Assembly (NCBI GenBank): GCA_030015575.1
Contig: CM057340.1
Coordinates: 755,229,632-755,293,631 of the forward strand
Source: Agapanthus africanus
Lineage: Eukaryota > Streptophyta > Magnoliopsida > Asparagales > Amaryllidaceae
DNA length: 64,000 nucleotides
Reading direction: 5' to 3'
In this document: piece after piece, positions 10,164-20,259 of the stretch
How the letters are laid out: every line of letters begins with the position of its first letter
How positions within the stretch are numbered: position 1 is the first letter of the stretch
Translations under genes and position numbers: made by a program
Notes under the pieces: model-generated
Told to the model about the DNA's origin: nothing
The model's database searches: none
What the model saw: the letters and a program-made list of their open reading frames with translations, nothing else

Positions 10164-10703
10164 TTAGGCGTGGTATTTCTTCAGGAAGCGACCGTTTATT
10201 GGCCTAAAAGGTCTTTCACCATGCATATCCATGAGTAGATATGCTCCACCCTGGTAGACCTTGTCTATGATGTACGGGCCTTCATAGTTCGGCTCGAATT
10301 TTCCCTGCTTGGCGCGATTGGGGATCATAGGTCTTTTGACCACTAGCATGAGTTCGCCTTGGCGGAATGTCCTCGGCCTGGTCAATCTTTCATATGAGCG
10401 CGTCATCTTTGCTTTATAAGCCTCCAGATTTTGTTGCGCTATGAGCCGGGTTTCATCAAGGGCATCAAGCTCCTCAAGCCGAAGGTGAGCATTTTCTTCG
10501 TCCGTCAGCTCGTAGTGGACTGCCACTCGTAGAGAAGGCAATTCTATTTCGAGAGGGAGTACTGCTTCTGTACCGAAGACCAACGCGTACGGCATTGTGT
10601 TCGTGGCCGTCTTGAACGTAGTTCGATACGCCCAGAGAGCTTCTTGCAGTCTCTCGTGCCAGTCCTTCTTATTTCGGGACACCGTCTTCTTTACGATCTT
10701 CAT
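10164..10703 (-). pseudogene. pol: Tat integrase, C-terminal part
   Basis: This is the end of the integrase that would insert the cDNA into the host genome. The stretch WHERLQEALWAYRTTFKTAT with TMPYALVFGTEAVLPLEIEL is the conserved end of the Ty3/gypsy integrase core. A basic region and an RFLKKYHA end follow. The catalytic Asp (SDNGP) and Glu (ANGLAEAFNKTL) are still visible upstream at about 10710-10850, but a stop near 10740 separates them from this open stretch. It is about 180 residues long and remains open to its stop. Confidence 0.85.
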
Positions 10704-10934
10704 TAAGGTCTTGTTGAAAGCCTCAGCTAGACCATTAGCTCAGGGATTATAAACCAAGGAATATCTCCAGTCTATGTTGTGTTGTTGCGTGAAGCGGCTG
10801 ATCTTGTGGCTTCTGTAGGCTGGCCCATTATCGGAGATGATCCGTCGTGGAGTTCCAAACCGATAAATGATGTGCGTCTTGAAGAAATGGAGGATATTCT
10901 CTGTCTTCACTTCCCTCAGCGGTACTGCTTCTGC

Positions 10935-11861
10935 CTATTTGGAGAAGTAGTCAGTCGTCGCCAAGATGAACCGATGTCCCCTAGACGATGCTGGTTCGAT
11001 GGGGCCGATTACGTCAGTCCCCCACATTTCGAACGACCAGCTAGCCACCGTTGGATGTAGAGGATTTGGGTGTTGATGGATAAAGTCCCCATGAATCTGG
11101 CATAAGTGGCATTGCTTTGCATATTCGAGGCAGTCCTGAATCATCGTTGGCCAATAATAGCCCGTCCGTTTAATCTTTAACTTCATCTTCGGGCCTGCTT
11201 GGTGAGAACCGCAGAGTCCGTCGTGAACTTCCTGAACGACTCTTTTCGCCTCCTCAGGTCCCAGACATCTCAACCATAGAGAATCAAATGACCACTTGTA
11301 CAGAGTATCATTGACGAAGGAGAAAGACAGAGCTCGTTTCATGAGCTGATGTCTTGAGGACGCATCTTCAGGCGTTCGACTGGATTTGAAGTAGTCTACA
11401 AAGATTTCTCTCCGATCCTCAGCCTTTTCCTGGTCTTTTATTTGCATAGTCATTTGCTCAGTCGCTCCTTTCTCTTCGGGTGATTCCGGAGATATTTCCG
11501 CTGGGGCGAGCACCCGACGGCTTTGTACCACGATTCTGACGTCATCGAGGTTCTCATCAGCCAGTTCCTTAGCGAGCTTGGCTAACGTGTCCGCCTTGCT
11601 ATTCTCTACACACGGTATGTTTTCCAAGGTGTAGGAAGGAATTTGGGTCAACAGTTGTTGCACCTTTTCGCCGTACTTCACCAGTTCTGGCTTGCACGTC
11701 TGGTAGTCGCTGTTTACTTGACTAACGACCAGTTGAGAATCTCCATATATGAGGAGGTTTTCAATTCCCATATTGATGGCGATCTCGATGCCTGCTATTA
11801 AAGCTTCGTATTCGGTTTCATTGTTTGTCCTCGGCTCTGTTAAGGAGAAAGCAAAGCGCAT
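10935..11861 (-). pseudogene. pol: Tat second RNase H (archaeal type) and integrase N-terminus
   Basis: The first third is an RNase H of the archaeal type: NNETEYEALIAGIEIA, then YGDSQLVVSQVNSDYQ with the acidic residues typical of the fold; its opening DGASS motif lies just upstream at about 11943-11960 in another frame. The second half is the integrase zinc-binding domain, with His residues in VHDGLCGSHQAG and Cys in CHLCQIHG, followed by the first catalytic Asp in GTDVIGP. The order RNase H, second RNase H, integrase is what places the element in Tat. A frame break separates it from the RNase H upstream. Confidence 0.85.
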
Positions 11862-11867
11862 TATCCC

Positions 11868-12446
11868 TCATTTTGGAGTTACGAAGATGAGGCCCACCCC
11901 CGATTTGATTATAGGGATGCTTTGTTTGCGCTTCTTCATGGAAGATGCTCCATCGAAATAGAGTTCCCATCGGGTATCACTACCGTCAATCGCATCAAAC
12001 GCATGTTCGTCTGGCAGCTCGCAATTCAAAGGAGAATCGGCAGGTATCGAGTGCCCAGTGAAGAAGTCGGCGATGGCCTGGCCTTTCACTGCCTTGAGAG
12101 GCTGGTAGGTTATTGAAAACTCCATTAAGAGCAAGGCCCATTTAGCGAGTCTCCCTGTCAATATAGCCTTCAACATTAAATATTTAAGGGGGTCCACCTT
12201 CGAAATGAGACGGACTTCATGCGCCAACGCATAGTGCCTGAGCTTTGTTATCGCGAAGATCAACGCCAGGCAGTGTTTTTCGATGGGGGAGTAGTTGCTT
12301 TCTACCCCCAGGAGAACTCGACTTAAGTAATAAAGAGCTCTTTCTTTCCCTTGGCCGTTCTCTTGTGCCCATAATACGCCTAAGGAACCTTCGAGGGCGG
12401 TTGTATATAGAATGAGAGGCCTTCCCTTGACCGGAGCAGCCAACAC
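11868..12446 (-). pseudogene. pol: Tat RNase H domain 1 and start of domain 2
   Basis: This carries the ordinary retroelement RNase H, recognisable from ALYYLSRVLLGVESNYSPIEK and KVDPLKYLM with GRLAKWALLLMEF. The usual first acidic residue is absent (YTTALEGSLGVL), as is common for the degenerate first RNase H of Tat elements. The last part, ELYFDGASS, opens the second RNase H that continues in 10935-11861. Expected role: degradation of RNA in RNA:DNA hybrids during reverse transcription. Confidence 0.8.
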
Positions 12447-12683
12447 TGGCGGATTCTGCAGGTATTGCTTGATTTCGTCCAGCGCGCTCTGGCATTTGTG
12501 ATCCTAAACGAAAGGGGTTCCCTTCTTCATCAGGTGACTGTAAGGGTGACACTTGCCTGACAGGTTGGCTATAAATCGCCGGATGTACGCGAGCTTCGCT
12601 TGGAGAGACCGCAATTACTTAAGGGTCCTTGGCGGGAGCATTTCCATGATCGCCTTAATCTTGAACGGATCTATCTCAATGCC

Positions 12684-13642
12684 TCAGTGTCGGAAGATGA
12701 ATCCCAGGAACTTGCCCGAGGAAACTCCGAATGCGCACTTGAGAGGGTTCATCTTCAAGTTGTATTGTCGAAGACGTTGAAACACGATCTTCAGATGCTC
12801 GAGATGTTCCTTGTACGATTTGCTCTTAACCACGAGGTCGTCGATATAGCATTCAACGATTTCATGTATAAGGTCATCAAAGATCTTTGTCATGGCCTTC
12901 TGATAGGTGGCACCGGCGTTCTTTAAACCGAAGGGCATCACCTTGTAGCAGAATATACCCAAAGGCGGAAAGCGGTATGCTTCTGGTCTTCGGGATGCAT
13001 CTTTATCTGATTATATCCTGATGAGCCGTCCATGAAGGAGAAAACTTCGTGAGTGGACGTGTTATCTATCATCAGGTCGGTGACTGGAACTGGGAAATCA
13101 TCCTTCGGGCAGGCTTTATTGAGATCCCGAAATTCTACACATATGCGCACCGTCCCATTTTTCTTCATCACCGGGACGATGTTGGCGATCCAATGGGGAT
13201 ACTGAACTTCCTGGATAAACCCAGAGTCGATCAGCTTCTTAACTTCGGCGTTAATGCTCATCTCAAGCTCGAGCCGCATTCTTCTCGGTGCTTGTTTGAT
13301 TGGTTTAGCATCCGGGGATATCGCCAATTTATGCACAACAATTTCTGGATCTAGTTCTGGCATTTCGGAATAGTTCCATGCGAAGCAATCCTTATACTGC
13401 ATAAGCACGTCTTTTAATGAAGCCACCCTTCCTTCAGACAACAGCTCACTAATGAATGTCGGTTGCGGGTCGTTCGCCGTCCCCAACTCAATTTTCTTGA
13501 GGTTATCCGCAGTGGTATGTATTCCATCTTCCAGCTCTTTCGGCGCTGGTGGGAATTCTGAGATCACCTCGTCATTGCTATTTTCAAAGCACCAGGGAAG
13601 GTCATCCATATTCTCGGGCTCTTCTTTTGATATTGTTATCAT
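12684..13642 (-). pseudogene. pol: Tat reverse transcriptase
   Basis: Fingers and palm motifs are visible in order: FIQEVQYPHWIANIVPV, RICVEFRDLNKACPKDDFP, FMDGSSGYNQIKM, then after a frame break VMPFGLKNAGATYQ and CYIDDLVVKSK with the catalytic Asp pair (about 12836-12853). The usual VDFRDLN has Glu in place of its Asp. The N-terminal 100 residues before RT are a linker with WNYSEMPELDPEIVVHKL. A one-base shift near 12950 splits the domain. The region 12447-12683 continues the thumb and connection in other frames. Confidence 0.85.
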
Positions 13643-13699
13643 ATGACAAGTACGAGCTCGCTTCCAAGACCGATGTGTATTTGGTTCTACTCTCGTAGC

Positions 13700-14659
13700 C
13701 TTGGGTTCATGCTTCTGTGGCGGCGTTACCCTCCAGCTGTCAGATAGAGCGAACTTGCCGAGCTGATACTAATCTTCGACCAAGTTCTTGAAGGTGAAGC
13801 AATCTTCGAGAGGGTGCCCTATTACCCTGTGATAAGAGCAACAGTTCGGGTGTGAGACTTCGCCTGCTTGTTCGGGGTGCTTGGACTCCGGAAGCGTAAG
13901 CATTTGGTGCTTTATAGCTAGGTCAAGTATCTTCTTTGTCTTGTATTGAGGAAAAGAGTATGCTCGACTCATTTTCTTCATAAGGGACAAATCCGGACCG
14001 CTCGATTCCCGACTGCGTGGCTTCTTGGTTCCGCTTTGTCGTTGCTGAATGTCTGTTCCGCTTTTTGACTTGTTTCTGCCTCTGTGTCGCGCCTTTTTTA
14101 CAACAGGTTGACAGGGAGCGGCATTTTCGTCTTTCACAGCCTGTTGAAGGAGGCGCTGCGTCCTGGCTTTCTCGTAGATGGCCATTTCGCGGTTGTGGTC
14201 GTCTCGAATTTTTTGACCAGCTTCCCTTATAATCTTGTCCATTTGTTCTTCGAACGACGGACTGGGCATTTTTACGTCGGGGACTTTTTCTGGTTTAGGG
14301 TTAACATCTTCCCATTGAGCATCCCCTTCTTCATCAAAGTTATGCACGACATAGCAGTCACGGAGTAGCTCCCGTTTCTTGGACCGAACATATCCAAGCC
14401 CGATTGCTTCCATTCTCCCATTGGGCAATTTGTGCTGAGTTCCGGGAACGTTCCAGACCCTGTCATAGAATTTGGCTTTTCGAGCGGTCTGTTTGAAGGG
14501 TATCCCTTGGCGCTTCAATAGCCTTTTCAATCCTTCCGTGTAATATCTAGGCAGACGGATGGGCTAAAGCCTGTCAAGTGTAGGATCAGCGCCGTGCCAG
14601 ATTTCTTTCTCCACTTTAGTTTCCCCGGAGCGGTAGAATAGGATCGTCTTTTCACCTTC
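13700..14659 (-). pseudogene. Linker between protease and RT carrying a second gag-like zinc-knuckle module
   Basis: This segment lies between protease and RT. It begins with KRLLKRQGIPFKQTARKAKF, passes through a Lys/Arg/Glu-rich stretch, and then repeats a module also present in gag: RAYSFPQYKTKKILDLAI, LPESKHPEQ, then CCSYHRVIGHPLEDCFTF and, past a stop near 13770, YQLGKFALSD. In gag the same order is RPYSFPQNKTRRLFELAL, LPESRRPSR, CPYHRVLGHPIEDC and QGKFALSD. The module may bind nucleic acid, by analogy with Gag zinc knuckles. Stops break it at several points. Confidence 0.65.
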
Positions 14660-16600
14660 TCACCTGGGAGGGACATAGAACGTCTGCAGCTCTTCCACAC
14701 TAAATGTATCAATCGCGCTCAGTTCTTTATGATGTTTGGGCGGAACCATAGCAACTTGCAAACTTTGCTCTTCATCAGCGAATGTTCGTATTGAAGGCCG
14801 AGCAGAGAATATAGCGTGGACTTCATCTTCCGAATCGCTGCCAAAGATCAACATGGGAGCGGACGGTCCCGGCTTGTTGTGTTGGAGTGGCCCGGAATAG
14901 ACTATCTCTTCATCCTCCTCGGTATCGCTCCCGAAGACCGGGATGGTGGCGTTAGCTTTGTTCTCCGGTTTGTGACATCTTTCTGTGTCCTCGAAATCTG
15001 GTAAGAAGTATTTTGCATCTTCATATTTGCGGACTTCGTTCACGGAGAATGGGTTCAACTCTCCCGTTACGGTATACTCGAGACCATCCTTAAAATATTT
15101 CATACACTGATGCTGTGTAGAAGGGATGATGTTGTACTTGTGTAACCAGGGTCGGCCGAGCAAAGCGTTATAGCATGTCTTGGCGTCTATGACGTGGAAT
15201 TTAATGTCCGTGACAAGTAGCCCAAAGCGTAACGTCAGTATCACAGACCCGAGAGTCCTGGATGATTGAGAGTCAAACCCGGAGATGGCGATCTTATCAC
15301 GAGCGAGATGGTGGACACTCATGCAGATTTCCTTCAATACTCGCACGTTGAGGAGATTGACGGAAGACCTATTGTCGACCAGGATTTTACCTATGTTTAT
15401 ATCGTGGCAGTATCCTGAGACATAGAGGGGGCGGTTGTGCTCACACGTCCCAAGGAGAAGGTCTTCATCACCGAAAGTGACATCGGCTGTGTGCACTTCT
15501 TCCAGCTCGTCCTTTATCTTTTCTTCGGAGAGAAAAGCTTGGAATTGCTCTGGGTCCTGTAGCGCTTTGATCAACGAATCTCTTGCTTCTTTTGATAGTA
15601 GAAGGGCGTCAAGAATGCTGAGCTGCGAAGGTAGCCTCCTCAAGTATGCCAGAACGTTGTAGTCCACCTTATTTCTCTTTAGCGGGTCCTTGGCGATTAG
15701 CTCTTCCACAACCTGGTTATCCAGGGCGATCTCCTCAGAGACCTTCTCTTGTCCTTTATCTTTTTTATTTGAGGGTCCAAGATTCTTTTCGGATAGCGTA
15801 CAATTACGCAGCCGGATATTTTCGCAGGCCTTCGGCTCTTCCTCTTTTCCCGAGGTGGACTCTTTAAAGAGAGGGCTAAGCTCCATTTCCTCATCAGAGT
15901 CGCTCCCGAATGTGAGAACTTGCGCTTCCCCGGCATTAACCATGCGACAGTCGCCGGTAGTTCTTCTAAGCTCTTCGGTCGTACTTTTCCGCTCCCGATG
16001 AGTTTTGCGCTTTTCCCGCTTAAAATGTTGCCGGTGAGCGACATATCCCTGCCACCATTTATTGAAAGCTTTGCACTCTTCGGTGGGGTGCGAAACTTTC
16101 TGATGATATAAGCAATAGGAAGGGTGCATTTCCGCTTTGCCGGCAATGTTTCCTTCAGAGGGTGGCAGCTTCATCCCCATCGACATGGCTTTAGCAAACC
16201 TCTTCCTTGTCTTGAATTTGATTTTGTCCACAATGGATGTACTTTGATTTGACGGGAGTGTCTCGACCTTTTCGTCTAATCGCCGGCGCTTGGCCTTTTC
16301 AAATAGGAGCGTCTCGCGTTCCCGATCGGCCTTACTTTTCAATAGAGCTTCATTGAGAAATGCATCAATGGCTTCATATGATGGCCCCAGAAGTTTCGGT
16401 TCAAGATCTGCCCCCAGCTTCTCAGTGCAAGGAGTTCTCTCATCGTCCGTAAACGAGTGAGAGATCACATGACAACTCACCACGTATTCCTCGGATTCAT
16501 CCGACGAGCTCTCTCCCTCATCTTCCTTTTGAAAGACGTGGTTGATGAATTCTTGGAGTGTGACGGGAATCCGTGCCTTTTGATTGTAGTCCTCCAGCAC
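14660..16600 (-). pseudogene. pro: Tat Gag C-terminal region and aspartic protease
   Basis: One 646-codon open stretch. The N-terminal part is acidic and charged, with a zinc-knuckle-like CLYHQKVSHPTEEC (about 16080-16120). The middle is an aspartic protease: ILVDNRSSVNLL at about 15360-15390, then KFHVIDAKTCYNALLGRPWL and STQHQCMKYF, the standard order of Tat proteases. The active-site triad should be Asp-Ser/Thr/Asn-Gly, but here it reads Asp-Asn-Arg, so the protease is predicted inactive. The C-terminal part is acidic with FGSDTEEDEE and FGSDSEDE repeats. It is the longest uninterrupted coding stretch of the Tat copy. Confidence 0.8.
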
Positions 16601-16606
16601 GTCAAT

Positions 16607-17043
16607 TTATTTCTGTAAGTCCGTGCACTTGTCACCAGGCTTCACGGGCTTTCTGGATCTCTTCTTCTTCTTCTTTGAAGATTTCGACGGCTGGGTATGA
16701 ATGCTTGGGCCATCACCACCGGTCCTTGGAGTTGGGCGCGGCTTCAACATCTCTTCAATGATCTGGGGTTCTAGCGGGTTCTTCCACCGGACCGCCGGGC
16801 ATGTCTTGAGATCATTCAGCATCCTTTTGGTTTTGGCTGATAACACAATCTCTCATGGAGCTTCTTCAACAAGGGAGCACGTTGCCCCCGGCGTATTCAC
16901 CTTTTTAGAAGTATGAGGTTGCGGCGGGTTCACCTTCCATCTTTCGGATAACGCGAACTTGCCTTGCTGATATTGATCTTCAATCCAGTTTTTGAAGACG
17001 TAGCAATCTTCAATCGGATGACCCAATACTCGGTGATAGGGAC
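16607..17043 (-). pseudogene. gag: Tat gag, portion downstream of the nested insertion
   Basis: The sequence resumes the gag interrupted at 27609, starting with the rest of the zinc knuckle (PYHRVLGHPIEDC). It passes through a WKVNPPQPHTSK stretch and a basic KSSKKKKKRSRKPVKPGDK region like that of the left copy. A stop lies near 16850. The target duplication GGGAC occupies its first codons. Confidence 0.75.
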
Positions 17044-19884
17044 TGTAACACCCGAGCCCAATGCTACTAATTTCTGTTACTTTATGAATGGAGTGTGACC
17101 TTCATTTCTTTTATCTTGCTTGATTGTTACTTTTACCCCGTCAATTCAATTTTGCATCTAACATTTTAAGGCATCTAAAATAAAATTAAAAATATTCATC
17201 TTGGCCTACTTGACACCCTTAACCCTGCTGTAGCGTCCGTGCATTGTGTTCTCGTCCCGTTTAATGAAACGGGCGATTTTGGATGGATACGTGCACGTAC
17301 GTGTGTCCGTTTTGGGGGTATGCTTTTTGATCATAAAACACTTCATTTTAAATTTTGGATCCCGCTTAAAATTCTATTATTTCAATTTCGAATTTTTGGG
17401 CCCGACCCGGGCGCGATTTGGAAATGTTTTATTTTGCGCCAAAATCCCAAATTTTATATTTTTTAAACCATCGCATATTTAACCAATCTAATATATTTTT
17501 AACCCTATAAATATTTCTAATATTTCTAAAATCTTTCAATCTAATTTCATCAGCCAATCAAACTCTCTACCGTGGGCCCCTCTCCCTATCTCTCTCTCTC
17601 ACCGTCTCTCTCTCCCCCCCATATCCCTTTCTCTCTCTTCTATCTCTCTCTCTCTCTCATATTTAATCTCTCTCTCCTCTCCATTTCTTTTCCTCACGTA
17701 ACCCAACCCCCAGCGAACCCTAGTCTCCGGCTCCCTCGCCGTCGCAGCACCGACGCCGACGCAAACATCACCACTATCCTCACCTCCTCGCCCTCGTCGC
17801 AGCCGCTGCACCATTCCTTCCTCCTCTCCCTTATTCCCGTGCACCCTGCACCTTCACCGTGGCCCGCACGCCCCTGCACGCCGTTTCACCGCCGTGAGTC
17901 GCCGCCGGTGACCCCGTCCTCGTGTCCCCGGCCTCGCAAGCCTCCCTCGGTGAGCTAGCTCCCCTCCTCTTTCATTTCTTCATTCTTTCTCTGTAAATAT
18001 TTTCTTGATCTGGAAACTTCTTGTCGCTGTCGGCGTAGGCCACCGCCGGAGTTCGTCGACGCCGTCGACCGTCACCACCCGTCCCACAGACCATTGTAAG
18101 CCTTCCCTCTCCATCCTCCTTCCCTTTCTTCTTTATTTTTTCCGTTCTTTTCTCTGTGCAACTTTTGACATTCACTGTTCACAATTTGGCCGGAATCCGA
18201 CGATGCCGACGACGTGACCCGACATTCCAGCAAGGTACCCCGACCCGTATGGTTCTATTGTTCGTCGTTTGGGTTCATTCCGTGAACCGTGCGTCCGTCG
18301 CGAGTTTTCCAGCCGACGTTTTACGTTCCGTTTTTCCTGGTTCGCGACCCGTCGAGGCAAGCACCCCTTGCTACATGCTATACAATATTTACGTATATAT
18401 TATGACATCCTAAACCTGTAAATTTAACTTTGGTACGATCATTTCTCATTTTCATGTACAATATTGTTATATATCATTTTATCTTTAAACTTGGAACCTA
18501 CAGTTTGCAATTGAACCTAATAACCACATTTACCGTTTAATCACATTTTAATATTGACATAGCTTATGGCATTTATCTCTATAGTTTTGTTCCATTTGGA
18601 CACTCGTGTGCATTTTAACCTGTAATAGCTGTATTGAACCTGTATATAAATCATTGCACCTCTAAAGTTCTTAAACTTGTTAACATGATTAAAAGGCCAT
18701 AATTGTCATACTGCATTCGCATAACATTGAAATCATCTCTGTGACACAACTGATAGCTGTACTGCAAATTGAGTAAATCTGCTTATTTCTTAATTCATTG
18801 CTTATATCATGTGATGATAACCACGCTTGCTTGTATAACTGATTGTGAGCACACCCATGATATTGTTTACATCTTGACCAGACTTGCTATATATATATTG
18901 ATCTACCCGACATGGTACCGTATACTGCTTGACTTGACCTGATGTACCATGACCTGACCCGTTACCTGATCTTGTGTCTAATGCCAACAAACCTGACATG
19001 TAGTCCTCATGGACCGTTCCTGTTGTCTATCCAGACAAACCTGTTTACCTGATCCTGTGTTGGCATTAGTTTCTTGATTTCGGGATACCTGACTTGACTT
19101 ACACATATAACTTGGGGGTATGGGGAAATCAAAGGTGAAACCTGACTTGTAACTCAACAGTTCACTACCTGTACTGATCAGTTTTAGAGGCCAGGCCCGC
19201 CTCGTGACGATGCTGCCGACATCGTTGGTCTTTATCCATTCCCTGTTAGTGCCTAGCGGCACGTCTCGGTTTCAGCCCGAGAGTCTTAGACCGTGGTCCC
19301 GGGCATGCACGGGATACTATTGAGTTACATCGATGATTCATCAATTTGGTTTCAAAGACTTTAGAACAGAAAACCTGATAGAACAGTTAGTTTACCTACT
19401 GCACATTACCCTGCACTGCTCTGACTTATATTATTGTTACTCTTGTTTTATTCATGTTTATATTGCATTGCCTGCTACACTGTTCATATTATATTACTTG
19501 ATGACTTGACGCGCTGACGTCTGGGTTTTGCATGGCCCAGATTCTGTACCGCTGTCGCAGTCCGAGCAGGAGTACTTCAGCCGACAGGCTAAGCTATGAG
19601 TGTCTGTAGTAGTTAGCTTTTCTTTCCTGCATTTTATTCCTGATGTGAGCCCGCATTATGGGACATACATTCCAGTTATTTTGTAACGGATCTTTCGCTT
19701 CCGCATTTATTTATTATTGACTCATGCTATCTTGGATTATGGACATGTTTTAGATAGTTTTATTTTGTTCTTGATATCTCTACAACCGTAATGTGACTGT
19801 GGATGGATACTTCCTACCCACAGGTAGCATGGTTGGCTATGTCATATGCCCATTTTCGCGTACTCTGGGAAACGGGGCGTGACA
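17044..19884 (+). repeat. 5' LTR of nested Tekay element
   Basis: It begins TGTAACACCC and ends GGGGCGTGACA. It contains a TATAAATA box at 17506, a CT-rich tract downstream of it (17580-17690), a Pro/Ser-codon-rich stretch, and a section near 18880-19080 dense in ACCTGAC-type words. It carries promoter and polyadenylation functions for the element. Confidence 0.95.
17506..17513 (+). promoter_or_regulatory. TATA box of 5' LTR
   Basis: TATAAATA is followed about 70 bases later by a CT-rich leader, a common plant LTR promoter layout. The equivalent box in the 3' LTR is at 25213-25220. Confidence 0.6.
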
Positions 19885-19893
19885 TGGTTCTTT

Positions 19894-19906
19894 TGGTATC
19901 AAAGCC
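19894..19906 (+). promoter_or_regulatory. Primer-binding site, initiator Met tRNA type
   Basis: TGGTATCAAAGCC starts ten bases after the LTR end and differs by one base from the usual plant initiator-Met site TGGTATCAGAGCC. The 19907-20259 leader that follows holds no other recognisable feature. Confidence 0.75.
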
Positions 19907-20259
19907 ATAGGATAGTCGGGTTGATTCTTTTTGTAGTTGGGTATTGTACCCACTACACGAATCAGAATACCCGTGTTTAGGAAACATGTCCTGCCACCTT
20001 ACCGTTTTACCATTCTTGAATCACATTCTTCCTGATTATATCTTTTAGGATGTGCAAACTTCCCTTGCATATCGACTCGAAACCTGATTCCTTGTTATCT
20101 CTAGGACTTAGGCGACTTGGGTGGAGTTATGAAATTGTGGCTATGATACCGCGGCATAGTTACAATGCAGCACTCTATTTAAGTATCTTGGAGTTCTAGC
20201 CTTGATCTATATTTTGAATCTATCATCATGCTAATGTTGGGTGTTTTGATTTCAGGAAT

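Noticed and set aside
17572..17958. Pro/Ser-rich open frame, with overlapping Arg/Glu-rich frame on the other strand
   Set aside because: Arises from CT microsatellite and GC-rich LTR leader; a shifted version occurs in the 3' LTR.
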